From Oopsacas minuta (lineage: Eukaryota; Porifera; Hexactinellida; Lyssacinosida; Leucopsacidae), in NCBI GenBank assembly GCA_024704765.1, contig JAKMXF010000355.1, forward strand, positions 68,459-132,458: a stretch of DNA of 64,000 nucleotides, given 5' to 3'. The position numbers and the translations under genes were made by a program. Shown here one piece after another: positions 32,252 through 45,215 of the stretch (position 1 is the first letter of the stretch; each line of letters starts with the position of its first letter). Under the pieces are notes generated by a model, which worked only from the letters and a program-made list of their open reading frames with translations, did no database searches and had not been told where the DNA came from.

Positions 32252-33565
32252 ACGGGTGAGCACTAAAAAATTAGACAAATTTCATCCTGTTTGAGCATGT
32301 ATCAATTATCAACAGAGTATTGTATAATTCGATCAAATTTGTTTAATTACATTTTATTTTAGCTAGAACTCAATGGATCGCTGCTAATGGGCCATTGTCT
32401 GTAGATTTTCGGATATTCGTCTTTACACTTGATAATAAATAGCCTTTGGACAATTGAAAATTCCACTTGCCTGATTGATTTCTGAATCCTTTGCTTCAAC
32501 ATTCTGAAGGATTTAGCTTCCCACCCACCTTCATAAACTTGGATTTCAAATAACCTCAGAAATCCTCAATTAGCCTTAATTGAGGTGTATTGGGAGGGTT
32601 AGCAGATTTTGGAAAATATGGGATATTTAGATCTTCAAGAAGTTTAAGCGTATCTTTCGCATAATGGCTACTTGCTAGATCAGGCCAGAAGTAATATTCG
32701 CCCTCATCATGAAAATATTCCAAGAAAGGAATTAGATACTTTTTTATGCATTGATTTCGGTAAATTTCGCCAGTTCTGAAAGATTCCGAGGACAAACGTA
32801 TGGCTCCGATATGCCTTCCTTCGAAATTGCTAACCAAATTAAAAGTTTAGGTGGGTACTTGGATTTTCGAATATAACTGATTCAATGATTCATAGACTTG
32901 GCTAAGAGAGATCCTGAAATATAATAACCCTTATTGACATTGATATTGTCATCCTTTAGTCCGAAATACGATTCGTCATCCATTACAATTTGAGTTGTGC
33001 CTGATGGGGGAAGAAGTTTCTCCGTAATTTTAGACACCCGGACTTAGCCCTCAATTCTTGTTCAGGTTAGCTATCTGGGACTCGCTTACGTTTACGATAT
33101 GTAACATCATTCTCTTTGATAATCTTACGAACATATGATTGAGAGATATCGAATTTTCGAGCCATTTTTCTGGTGGAGACTCCTATTTTATTGCTAATTT
33201 TATACAATAGAGATCGCCGGAGCCTCTTGGGCATTTTGACAGACTTGCGACCGCTACCCAACTTCCTGTTTAGGGTTCCTCTATTCTTGATAGTAGATCT
33301 TGCGATTCCAAACGCCAAAAAATGCTTAACTGTATAAGAAATCCCATGCTCACAATTTTTACGAAAAAATTGTCCAATAATGTGTCGCCGTTGTGTCACT
33401 TTCAAATGATCCATCTCCAGATGCTATGTTCTAAAATAGTCGAAATTGGATTGAATTTGAAATCTATATACAAATATGCATTGGTGAACAAAGATTTATG
33501 AAATTGGAAATATCTCGTTGTTATGGTGAACTATAAAATATGTCTAAAATTTAGTGCTCACCCGT
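32252..33565 (-). mobile_element. Tc1/mariner element, full length
   Basis: A 1,314-bp element with inverted ends ACGGGTGAGCACTAAA and TTTAGTGCTCACCCGT, each abutting TA (32250-32251, 33566-33567), the family's target duplication. It contains one broken transposase on the minus strand. Confidence 0.92.
32556..33414 (-). pseudogene. Tc1/mariner-like transposase, frameshifted
   Basis: The N-terminal part (33414-33067, 115 codons) has two helix-turn-helix-like segments, a basic GSGRKSVKMPKRLRRS linker and YRKRKR. The middle part carries VMDDESYFGL with the first Asp (about 32970) and has a stop. The C-terminal part (32837-32556) has FWPDLASSHYA with the second Asp, and NPPNTPQLRLIEDF with an E/D third acid. 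The frame is broken at least twice between 33066 and 32838. The WPDLASSHY and NPPNTPQLR motifs differ from classic mariner (DNA-x-x-H, SPDLAP), pointing to a distinct Tc1/mariner lineage. Confidence 0.88.
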
Positions 33566-33567
33566 TA

Positions 33568-35659
33568 GTTTTAACTATATCGAGGTGTTCATTAACTAGG
33601 AATTTCTAAAATGATTGAGATAAATTTGAGATGAAGATTAGAGTTCATAAATCCAATGTTCACAAACAAAGTTTTCACTGTATACTATTTGTTAATTAAG
33701 CTTAGAATTCAGTATAATAATTCATGTAATTGAAAAAGCACATTATTTGTTGTTCAGGGGCATCACGGAAGGATTTACAAGTGAGCAAATTAGAAGGGTC
33801 AGATTGCATAAATGAAATCAGTATATTTCATTGTCTATATACTTAACTGTATTGTTACACTTTTAATATGCAATACATTTACTCAATGAAGAAATAATCA
33901 ATTTTGATTTTTGATTGATTGATTTTTTGTGAATCAAAGTCATTTTATTATAGATTTCACAACGCTACAAAAATCAAGGATATATGTCAAGCCCTGTAAC
34001 TAAAAGAAGATTATCACCTTGTTTAGACCGGAGAACTAAAATTCATTTCTTCATTTCATTCATATTAGAGCTAGAGTCCATATTTAGTAAGTTTGTCGAA
34101 TTGGAAGGGTGATTATATAATTATAACAAATCATAGAGATCTAGGAAGATTCTAGAAATTAAGTTATAGATTCGAAACTCTCTTATCCGAACAGTGCCGG
34201 ACCGGAAGGTGCCCCAAAGTCAGAACTTCTCCAGAATTCAGAAATCAAATGAACTCTATGGTAGATCCAATTATAGGATATAGTATGAAGTTCCTGATGC
34301 ATTTGAAATGATAAACCTAAAGGTATCAAATGTTTTTTGGTTTCAAAGAAACATTTTGGATATGAAGTACAAGTAAAGTCAGCTTTATAAAGAAAATTTA
34401 CTAAAAAATGGTGAGATATAATTCAATCATTTTGGAAATTGGTCCCCAGTTGAGGGAAGTACAGTATCTCAGAGGCCTGGATAAGAGAGGTTCGAGTGTA
34501 AAAACAAAATGTAACAAATTGACATTAATACTTCATAGGTGATAGGTGAATCCATAAACTATGTGGGGTGATCGGATGTCATCCTGCTTGTACAGGGCAT
34601 TCTCTATTATAATAAGTATAAATGATCAATTATTGAGATTGATTATTATGCTATCTGTAACGCAAAGGTCTTCTCATTTTGAAGTAAGTATATAGACTCG
34701 TTCATTGCTTTAGCTATTAGCCATAGATTAGGACATAGCCTTCGCTATAAAAGGCCTACCATCAGATGCGCCAAGATATAGAAAGGTATGGTAAATATTA
34801 CATTAGTATACAAAATGTGTTCAAATGACAATAACAGTACTTGTATAACGTACGAAAAGATCTAAAGATGCTATTGTAAAACATGAAAAATTGTCATAAT
34901 AATGTTGGCAAGTTCTTGAATTAAAGTAGTGACCATGGATGGTAGGTAGAAATATCAATAAATAAGTCGAAAACCCACAAAGACATAACAAATCTCAACT
35001 TTGTGGAATCATGATCTGGCAATAATGTTCGATTCCCTCTATTATCCAGAAAATTCCCTCGGAAGAAATTCCTAATAGTGGTTTTCACTAGAAAATTGTA
35101 TTTCCTCGATACTGTTTAAAATATATCTTCCTGTATAATTCACATCTAGAATTAACACATTCTCCATCACATAAATCTGAGTCGTCCCTCTCTAATCAAT
35201 GCTGCATAAATCGATTTGAAACATTTATTAACAAAAAGGTGAGTATTAGACTTCTTGCTCCTAAACGCAACATACTTGTCAAGATGAATACCAGTACCCT
35301 CATTAATTGGAGTTGGCAGCCATTTAGCGTTCAATTTGGATGTGTGATGAGTGATGAAGACGCGAAAGAAGCTTCAAAAATTTCTAGATTCATAGACGCC
35401 AGGTTGGGCTACCTGGGAAGATTTGGCTAACAAGGTTTTGACGCTGAGACCGTATTGATTCGAAATTTACAAAGAAGCAACAATAATTTCGTATGGTGGA
35501 CCCACAAGTTTGGAAACCGATTAGTGTGTATCTCTACCGCAACTTCCAAATTTTCTTGGGATTTTTTACATATTTATTACAAATATAGCCTCAAGATGAA
35601 TACCACGATATTTGAAAAAGTTAGAAATGCCAAGTGATAATCTATACTGATATATATAT
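33568..35659. other. No gene seen
   Basis: AT-rich spacer. A 63-codon frame at 35239-35430 has no recognisable motif. The first bases after 33568 (ATATCGAGGTGTTCATT) resemble pogo-end relics. Confidence 0.45.
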
Positions 35660-36470
35660 ATGTATGTTCCGAATTGATTGAAGAAACTAGAAGACTCCTA
35701 GTGCTGATGTTTAGCATACAGGAGTATTTGGGGCCTGGCTTGAACAAGTTTGAGTCATAGACACAATTCACTACTATGACAAAATATCTTGACTTCATCG
35801 CTTTAAACAATTGCGAACTCACTATGAAATGTTACGCCATCATTATTATAATAAATTGAACTTTTCCAAATTTTAGAACTTCCTAATACAGGAGGAAAGA
35901 AGGTCTGGCTTACAAGCAAATCGGGGTACTATCTATTATTAAAACGTAATAAATATATCCCTATCTATGTTATATGTTCGCAATTGACGAAAATTCACAC
36001 CTATGCTGAAATTTTGACATCATATCCACGTTTATGAATTTTCGATAAAACACATTATTAACCACTGCTCTGCCAATATACAAATCGAAGTTGGAAATTT
36101 GAAGCAACGAGTACTCATCAATGTGTCAAATGTCCTGACGTTATGATTTTGGTTCAATACTAACCCATCATGACTGTACAATATATTAACGCTTCCCCTA
36201 TTTTGATATTTTAGATTTTTTCATATTACTGCTCGTAGAAGCACATATACCAGATTACTAACAAAAAGACAATTATCACCTCGGGTATAATCGCAGAAGG
36301 CAATTAAATCGAATTTGAATTGACGATGGATAATAAAAAAGTATAATTTCTGCTATTTCATAAACTCGAGGAGCGAAGTGCCGAGTACCCCAAAATTAGC
36401 AGTTAAATACTTGAGCTACCCTGAGAGACTAAACTGTCTGTAGCGACCAAGCAAGCGAGGCGCGCTAGTA
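35660..36470 (+). repeat. Dispersed repeat family A, copy 2
   Basis: Shares with 4365-4960 the GAATTGATTGAAGAAACTAG block, the GGCCTGGCT block, and the right-end AGCGACCAAGCAAGC...GCGCGCTAGT block (about 36437-36472). Non-coding, somewhat longer than copy 1. Confidence 0.6.
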
Positions 36471-38183
36471 AATTGTTGAATTAAGGTGGTCTAGTAACAT
36501 ACATCATGGTAAATCCTAGAAATTTATCCCTTTCTGGTGGGATAATATGTAATTTCTATAAACTGAGAAGTCAGTATATTTTTGCAAAGACATGCATGGG
36601 ACGGTTTGTTATAATCCACAGAGTCCAAGTGTATAGAAATTCCATTATCGCCATCCGAACGAGATAAATTCTGCAGTTAGCCATGATGTGTAGTTACTAG
36701 ACTACCGAAAATTAACAATAAACTATCACATAACATAATACCTCTGGTAAATAGCGTGATATCGATCTTGACGAAAAATCATGCATGTATTCTCAAAAAA
36801 AAGATACGATCACATAAATGATTTGTAAGAAATATGTGAAAGTTACAAGAAAATAAAATGGAAACGGTAGATGATCAATATAATATTCACTAATACTAGG
36901 GCCTCTGAGAGAATCAGAGAGGCCTAGGCCACTGCTAGAATTTAGGCTACAATTACAATGACTGAAACCATGAGAAGAAGTGACAAATATTATACGGTAT
37001 AGGAGTGTAATTATGGGAATAACGAGCTGTATTAGATAAATGGATAAGACGTACCCCTTTGGCATAGGCGTGGACAAGCCTGGACATACCTGGGTTAAAT
37101 TTCTCCTCTGGTTAATAATTTGGTTCAATATTTAATCTTAGTGGAAATCCAGTTTTAATCTTTTCATGTATATATTTGATTACTACTGTAAAAGAAATGA
37201 TTCCACGCAGATTTATTGTATTAATTACCATAGAGTTTGGGCATACCGTATTATTTTAGCATTTGTTTGACACAGTATTTTTGTATATCTAGTTTGGTAT
37301 TCTCCAATGAAATTACAATTAGTGCTTCTGGGGATAATGGTAGTGAAAAATTGAGGAGAGAAATCGAAGATTCTTCAACTTCAACTTTGACTTCGGCTTC
37401 GGTTTGTAGTTCCAAAGTCGCAGAATACGAAATATCTAGCTCCACTTGCACGGTGCTAGAAAAGATCATCCCTCTAGTCCATTAGCTACTTTATACGGGG
37501 CAGGTATAGCAAGAAGAAAAGATGAACCAATAATATAACCAATTCTTCAATACACGACGATTAATTTTGATATAAATAGTCGTTCATTCCCAAGTAGATA
37601 CACAGAATATAAACTGTAGAGTACTCCCGGAAAGAGAAGCTCCCTTTTGCTATCCTTGTCGATATTTATCGACTTAAACTGAAATAGCATTCACGAAAGT
37701 GGATTTCAGAGACTGGAAGCACACTTACGGTAGGGATAGTATTCTCAATATTCAAGAAATTGTTTAACAGTTCTTCAAAACTTTCAGACTTGCGCTAACA
37801 GAATCACAGTATTTTGGAAATGCTCCAATCGCAATCCAAGCTACCAATTGATATATTCTTGGAGATGAGATGTGAAGCCAATGGGAAGGGGAAAAAACCT
37901 TTGCACAGCAGAATATCATTGATAGTGAATATGAAAGTCGAAATCGCCCGTTAATCTCCCAGATAGTGTTAGAACTATTAAGGGTCCGGGAAATAGGTTA
38001 AGTTCTCTTAATGATTACAAAATTAATGTGTACTATAAATGTGTGGATGCTATAATGTAAGAAATGAGGAAAAGGTTTTAGAACTATAAAATTGGAACAA
38101 TTAAGATGGAAATCAGACATCTCGCAACACGACATTTCGCAACTTATTTCATTAGTCAATTAGTCTCGGCGGAGATGTAGTGT

Positions 38184-38223
<40 letters not shown>

Positions 38224-39568
38224 TAAATGTCTATTTATCCCAGGATAAAGAGACAAAATTGTCTATTTATCAAATTTTCAAAATGGGCAGTTTGAATTGT
38301 TGAGTAGTAAGCGCAGTATTTCCCGCAAAACGCGTTAAATGACGCTTCAAGTTTTCTCTGATCAATATAAAAGTATTTTAAAGTCCATAATTAATTATCT
38401 GCGTCAAAGTGGGATTATTAATTATAAGTTATAATTAATAACTTTTATGATATTAGTATTATTTTTGACTCTATTGGTATGAATTTAGCAAGGAATATAC
38501 ATGTATGCGGCGTCTACGGTGCTAAATTAGAATTTCAAGAATGTCAGTGAGAGTATTTTGAAAAAGGTAATGGTCAAATTTATGATTACTAATATGATAT
38601 GTCGGTCAACGCCAACACTTTTCGAATGCCCTTCGTACAAGTGGTGATTATTCTAAGATTGGAATGTATTATAAACTTAGATTCTAAAATGATGTTACAA
38701 CAATAATCCTTTTGTATCCTATTGTTTTGCGAATTGTTGACTTCCCATTTATATGTATAGGTATATTCTATTAGTTTTCAAATTTTCCACTTACAGAACG
38801 CAAAAGTTATAAACGAAAATGTTATTTTCAGAGCCACTCGAATCTAAAAATATTTAAATATCTTTTGAGCCTACGCTGTAGCGTCTTCATGTCTTCCGTT
38901 TGCGCTAAAAACACAAACCTGAATACGTAGAGCAATGTGAAAACTCTAACCTGGGAACGGGAAATTGGCTCGAAATATACAGTCCCGAATTCCCCAGTTA
39001 GCAAGGTTCCACTGAGTAGTGGATAATTATATAATAATTTCATTGATGTACAGTTGGATTTAGGTTATTGTCACATCGTATTTTTCAATCGGACAAAACC
39101 ACGAATTCGACTGTATTCTACATACTCAAGTTACTATTTTACAATGCATTCCGTTCATTTATTGCCGAGCAAGAACAACTTATCAATTGAGCCCCAAGTG
39201 TCTTAAAAGGTCCTTTTCTTGAACATCGGATCAACTCATGGGTTCATCATCAAATTAATTACACATAATTTGTTCCACTAAATATCTACTGTTATATTAT
39301 TAGTGCAACCCGGCGCTGTTAAATGCCACTATGCCACATGTGGTACAAATTGAAATGGCTCTCTTCAGCAAGTAATTACCGGAATGCTTCAAAATGAACA
39401 ATAATGTATGTATTCAGCTTATAGTGGTTACATTATATACGATTACACGACATATGGAAATCTCATTGCAACTACTTTGATCTAATTTAGGCTCAGCTTG
39501 TATTGTGATCATTATTTCGATTTTATATTTATATAATTCCAATAGTATGGCCGATATACATTCGACTG
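36471..39568. other. No certain gene; one Ser/Thr-rich open frame
   Basis: At about 37285-37485 (+) a Ser/Thr/Glu-rich frame (EDSSTSTLTSASVCSS) follows an acceptor-like TATATCTAG and might be an exon, but no family is recognised. A palindrome with 13-bp AT arms lies at 38415-38441. A pogo-like end (GAATTCGACTGTA) lies near 39102. The rest is AT-rich. Confidence 0.4.
38185..38221. repeat. (AC)n microsatellite
   Basis: About 18 AC dinucleotides without interruption. Confidence 0.97.
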
Positions 39569-41777
39569 ATGAAACGTCCACTTTTTGCGAAGCATAATGT
39601 TTCATCAATAAGCTGCATAATTTGCAAGAAACATCGTTGCATTAAAAAGTATCGTCGCCATTTATCAACGCACGTGAAGGAGGGAGAAATTACGACAGAG
39701 AATGTAAAAAAGATTATTTTCAATTGCCGTGTAACCAGATCCGATAAAAAGAAGAGTTATCACGATCAAATTCAGAAAGGCTATGTATGCCACTTTAAAA
39801 AGGACTTAACACAAGAGTGCGGTCACATCGTTCTGGACCTTAAGCGGCATCTGGTCTCTGTCCATAAACTCGACAGATTCTGCTCCCTTTTTGGGGATTT
39901 GGTTGAAAAGGGGACCACCAAATAGCCTACAAAACGTAAATTGAATGCGATATACTACTCTTCTGAATCAGAACGGAATGATACTTGCAAAAAGAAATTT
40001 GCTCATCACAGGATATGAACAACGCAAATGCTAGATTCAATCGGTATCCATCCCCGACCAGATAATACCCCACTCACAAAATATTTTTACTAATGAAAGT
40101 GATACTGACAGTGATCATGGTGACTCGTGTTCGAGGCAACACTTGTTCCTCCGCGCGAAGCTTGCTCTTCCTCAATAACCTCTCCTCCCACAATACCTCG
40201 AGCAAGCAATGACTCTACAAGCCTCCAAATTATTGATATGGAAAAGTTAACAGCGAAATTTCACACTTTCATAATTACCAAAGGTGGTGGCGGAAGGTGC
40301 AATACCCCAATTAAAGGAGATATTTCTTCATTCAGGTGTCTCGCGAAAGAGGTTGGGTGGGGAAATTTCTGGAATCATAATGTACTGAATGATTACATTA
40401 CTTCAGCTACCTGTTCTCCCTCCACATCCTACGCTCGCCTTAGAGTGTACGAAAGGTTTATCCATTTCTTGCGTTCGCAATTCCCTAATCTCCTCTCGCC
40501 TCCAGAACGCATGGTAACCATTGAATCAATGCTAAAGGCAATTAAAGAAGCTTTGGGCAAGGATCGCCATTACCGTGGTAAAATAACTATGACATCTAGT
40601 CGTACTCGTATGCCGCATTCTTTGAATGTTTTAAGATAGTGGCGATTAGAGAGAAAGTCAGTGAAAGTAAATCGCTGTTTCCTGGTTGCACAAACGATAA
40701 TACATTTCAATTAGAAGAAAGCTTATTTATTAAGCTGCGAAATTTCCTTATTGTAGAAGCGATATTGAATAATGCGCAGCGCTCTGGCATCATAGAGGGG
40801 ATGAGAATTCGAGAAGTTTTAAGTCAAGAAACAATGCAAATGAAGATCGTCTACACTATTTATATGTGTAAGAACATAAAACAGGTCACATGCAGCCAGC
40901 AATAATGTATCTGGATTCGGAAATGTATAATTACCTATTAATATTCGTGGTGGTTGTGATTCCGTGTTACCATGATTGGAAGTTCAAAGATCTGGTGAGG
41001 ATAGTCGAGCATTTCAAGCATGGAAGTCTCAAATTTTACATCCCAGCAATGTAAATCATTGTTTTAGAGCAGGGTTAACCTTATTTGGGATTAATGATCC
41101 ACATGGATGCCCCACACATTATAGGAAGGCAGCATCAACTCTAATTAGCATCCATAGGCCAGAGCTCCAGGAAACGCTCTTCTAATTCATGTTCCATTTG
41201 CGATCTACTACAGAATAACATTACCATACTCACATGGCGCATAGAGGAATGTACACAATTTTTAAAGAATTAGGGAGATGCCAAGTCATTGAGGGACATG
41301 TCGCAGACTTCGTCACTACTCCCCATGAAATTCCCACTAACCTTCCTGACTCTAGTATTAAGACTGAAATTGACGATGTAATTGAAGTGGACATCAGTGC
41401 CAATACAGATGCTTCAGGTATTGAATCGGTATCGCCTCTAGCAGTGGATTTGATAGATGAATTACAATATCAAGAGGAACTATCTCACCCCAAATTTCAT
41501 TCAAAATGGAATGCGAAAAGTTTCCTTTGTGATCAAACGGAAGAAGATACTTTTCCGAGTTTTTAGGAGTATGATAACGGATTCAATTGCACTTCGTCTA
41601 GTATGTACAAGGGATGTTTGCCACTTAGCTCAGAATTCGGAATTTAAGCTATATGGGGGAGACTGGTGGAGCATTATGGATATGCGGCAGCGAGTAAGAA
41701 GATTACTGCAAAAATTCGAGCTTATGGCAGAAACCACCGAAAGAAGACACCAGAATCAGATTGAGAATTATTGCTAA
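39569..41777 (+). pseudogene. Crypton-like tyrosine recombinase, decayed
   Basis: Several consecutive frames on one strand make one protein. N-terminal C2H2-type fingers: CIICKKH...YRRHLSTH (about 39615-39675) and a CxnH array with LKRHLVSVHKLDR (about 39790-39880). An all-helical region with FRCLAKEVGWGNFW and YERFIHFLRSQFPNLLSPPE follows (40127-40639), like the SAM-like DNA-binding part of tyrosine recombinases. Then comes the catalytic part: NAQRSGIIEGM with the first Arg (about 40775-40807), EHKTGHMQPA in another frame (about 40880), and PTHYRKAAST with His and Arg (41112-41141). The tyrosine could not be assigned. Several frameshifts and stops. Crypton elements consist of one such gene without inverted repeats, which fits. 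Confidence 0.65.
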
Positions 41778-41981
41778 TAGCCAAGCTGAAGCGCTTTAGT
41801 ATCGAAGAGAAACTTTCCATCTGCTAGAGATACAGCAAGAAAGCTGTCAGTAACTATCAGAAGCTTGGTATGACTTGTTATTCTAGTCAATTCCTAGTTG
41901 TTTTGAGTGCTTTATAGTATCGTAAAAAGTGCACTTGGCTGATGAAAAATCCCGCAGAAATTTCAAATTTTTTTTTTCCCT

Positions 41982-42033
41982 TCGGGTGTTTTTGCCTGTT
42001 TTTGCTGGAACCTGTCGATGCAAAAACACCCGA
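41982..42033. repeat. 14-bp-arm hairpin
   Basis: TCGGGTGTTTTTGC and its exact complement, 24-nt loop. Lies between the recombinase relic and the coiled-coil frame. Confidence 0.85.
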
Positions 42034-42092
42034 TTTAATTGTATATCAATTTGTATTTCCGTATATTTGATTAGATTAAGGACAGCCTAACA

Positions 42093-42437
42093 ATGGCGGA
42101 TTTGGTGGGAGCTTTAGCCAAATAGCTAAAAGAAATGAGAACAAGGGTGGAACAGATACCAGTGGAAAATTCTGAATTAAGAGCGGAGACAAGAGAGCTG
42201 AGGGAAGATAATTGGCAGGTTAATGACGAGATTACAAAACTAAAGCACAAATTTGATTTTGTTCTAGAGAAGGAGCAAGCCATGGAGGTATGGTGGGAGC
42301 AAGAGAAGGCAGAATGGGAACAGCAGAGGCACTTGGAAAAGCAAAGAAATATGAGGGAATTGAATTAGAGATTTGAGAGGGAGGAAGATAACAAAGAGAG
42401 ATTAAAGGAATGGGACCGGAAATTAAAGAATTTTTGA
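42093..42437 (+). pseudogene. Coiled-coil protein fragment with two in-frame stops
   Basis: One frame from ATG 42093 to the TGA at 42435-42437 reads through stops at 42123 and 42366. It is almost entirely charged heptad-like helix (ENSELRAETRELRED, KLKHKFDFVLEKEQAMEVW, then EKAEWEQQRHLEKQRNM). Such coiled coils start many retrotransposon Gag/ORF1 proteins, but no zinc knuckle or reverse transcriptase follows, so the origin is open. Confidence 0.45.
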
Positions 42438-44649
42438 TGTGGGAAGAGAGCTCGAGGAGGCGCGCAGCTGACGATAGAGAAGAGCGATAGATATGAAAAG
42501 ATCATTTACGGTTGGCAGGTGTGGGATGAAGACGGGAGGAGGGAGGCCCCCGCCGTCGTCAATCTGAATAAGAATATAGGTAGGCAACTGTGATAGACTT
42601 TGCAATGGATAACTTTTTATATTAGCTACTTTGTAGGTTTATTAGTACTAGTGGTATGTAGTATATGTGCCAGAGTTAGTTGCTATTTATTAATACAAGT
42701 CACCCCGCTGGCTCGCGCTACTAGCTTTGCTGACACTTCATGTCCGCACTAGGAAGAAAGTTATCTCTGATTGTTGAAAAATTGAAGAATAAAATTATTA
42801 AATATCTTTTCGTGAGCATACTCAAATCTAACATAATCAGATGAAAACGGAACTAAGATGGGGAAACATAGTAAGCAAGGTCGGGGAAGCTGAGCAACCA
42901 GGGCCGCCCCACCTTTAGCAATAATAATATTAGCCCTATGGAGAAGGGCCTGAGCCGCTCTACTTTGTATTTCCTTACCGATGAGGTCTGCCCAACCTTT
43001 CATGGGCTTCTGCCCAGAAACATAGCAATAGGGGGACCTGGCCCGCCAATTTTATACAATAATATTGAATAGGGATATTCTATCCAAATAATGGCCACGA
43101 CTAAAATATATCCGGCCCCCCAAAGAAATTTGGGTGGCTACGCTCATGCTTCCGCCGTCTTTGATAAGCAAACAACTTGAATGCAACAATGATTTGAAAT
43201 GTTTGGTGGTGGTGATAGGTGTGAAAAAGGCCGTTTGGTAAGTAGACACGTCTTCACAGCTGTCGGCGCATGTAAACAATAACCGAACCTTTTTAGGCTT
43301 ATGGCATTGAAATTCTAATCCTAGAACAAATTTTCCATGAAGTCTTGGTCCTAGAGTGGACTGAAATCCCATAGAAAATTGGCCTTCATGACCATTTTTC
43401 GCGGAGTGATTTTCCAATGACAGGTCTATTGAAAGGAATCATAATTATCTATCAATTAGCAGGATCCTCGCCCTTTCAATCTCAACGACCCATTTTATGA
43501 TTTAGAAGTTACAAACCACAGAACTATAATCTATAATTTTATTCTCTAAATGCCGATAAAGATCCGAAATTCATGCATAAACAATTTTGTCATGGAGTTT
43601 CTGTCAGTACCAATTATTTTTCCATTTTAAATTGTTCTCCAAGACCAATTTTCTTGACTGACCTACTATTTGGTTTCGCACGGCGATAGCTGGACCACTT
43701 TTTAATAGGTCTTATGAATTATCAATGTGTATAGGGCCTATTAAACAGTATTGTTTGGCGGACCAGTTTTATAGGAATCTATGGTCAAGTCGGACCACTA
43801 TTGAGACAGGTGCGACGCTCCTGGATAATACGTATTCCTAGTGAAACATTTTGTGAATTGGCATTTATAAAATGAACATATTCTTCATGGTGATTTTGTA
43901 AATCGACAGAAAACATTTATTGAAAAAAGAGATTCCAATGAAGTATTCGACAATATTTACAAATGATGATTAAAGTTGTTTTCGATCTGTGATGGTGACT
44001 TGTGTAAAGAAAGCCTCCATTTATACACTCGGCGATTTAGATTCAGTACACAATGAAAGATGATGTGATGTGTAAAATGGTATACCCTATCATAGGTTAT
44101 CTAGATTGAATGCCAATTACTGACTGTATTACGAGGGGAAACAATTAATTTGCACAACAAGCTAACAACTTTCTAGATCATAAATTATTGGAATGAATTT
44201 TGATTATTGAAATGATCGATATTCAACAAAACAAGTAGTGAATAGAAATATGTACTCGTACTAGAAATTTAAAAATGAACAAACAAATAACAAATAAAGA
44301 TATTTGAGAATTGTAAGTACAGTCGACTACGCTTAATTAGGTCACATCTTTCCAGGGATTTTGACTCGATTAAGCGGATTGAATTACTGCAATTCATATA
44401 ATCTGTTCTTGGTTAAGTATTCGAATATTATTTCGTTTGATGGCTTAGCCATTTTCCAGCCTACATTATTTAACCAAACACAAATACTTGATTAAAACTT
44501 GATACTTATGTAATATCTCGAACCATCTTAAAATGCTAATAAACTAAAATGTCTAGATTAACAATAAAGTTGTATCCTGAGGTTAATAATTATCAAACCT
44601 GACTGTAATTTGTATCTTTTTAATGAAAAAATATAAGATGTGATCCATT
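42438..44649. other. No recognised gene
   Basis: A somewhat GC-richer patch at 42880-43420 includes a 121-codon minus frame (43052-43417) with no recognised domain, and CAGGGCCGCCCC at about 42898 that resembles a hAT end without a partner. A pogo-like CAGTCGACTACGCTTAATTA block lies at 44322. Confidence 0.4.
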
Positions 44650-45215
44650 AAATATAGTTAACAAACATTCGTTTCAAACGATTTTTCTTCAATCTATTTC
44701 ATTTTTTCATTCTGGTAAACCAATTATCAAAACATTTTTTCCACTCTTCGGGTATGTCTCCGATCGCTTAGAAAAGTGCCCCTCTCAACTCCTCATTAGT
44801 CGAAAATCTCCTCCCACGTAATAGATCTTTGAGTCTAGGGAACAACCAGAAGTCGCAAGGGGCTAAATCAGAACTGTAGGGTGGGTGAGGTATGTTTTGA
44901 GTCCAGAATTTTCCAAAAACTCACGAGTTCTGATTACCGTATGCAATGATGCATAATCATGATGAAGAAGAATTCCTCTACTGCCTGCCTTCTCCCGCTG
45001 TGACTCAATTGCTGTGATGACTTTGGGTAGGCACACTGTAGTGTACCAGTCGGCAGTAACAGTCTTTCTATATTCGAGGGAAACAGCTTCGACAAACCCA
45101 CTAGATCTGAAAAAAATCGCCCACATTTGTTTCCAGCAGATCTAGCCCTCCGCACTTTGGTCGGAGGTGGGTCATCTTCTTCAACCCACTCCTTTGATAT
45201 TCGCTTTGTTTCTGG
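44650..45215 (-). pseudogene. 5'-truncated mariner transposase
   Basis: Starts inside the catalytic domain at HYDPETKRISKEWVEED (about 45215-45165), then PPPTKVRRARSAGNK. It continues with a frameshift to WYTTVCLPKVI, LLHHDYASLH with the second Asp (about 44960), PYSSDLAPCDFWLFPRLK with the third Asp (about 44870-44815) and the C-terminal tail with WFTRMKK. The N-terminal DNA-binding half is absent and there are at least three disruptions. This copy keeps the second Asp that the one at 1129-2086 lost. Confidence 0.85.

Noticed and set aside
36793-37128. Possible membrane protein of 111 codons
   Set aside because: Hydrophobicity is explained by AT-rich codons; no family motif or start context.
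42898-43040. Second hAT element starting CAGGGCCGCCCC
   Set aside because: No matching inverted end or duplication was found.
43052-43417. 121-codon minus frame as a gene
   Set aside because: No recognisable domain and no splice or neighbour support; kept only as a remark.
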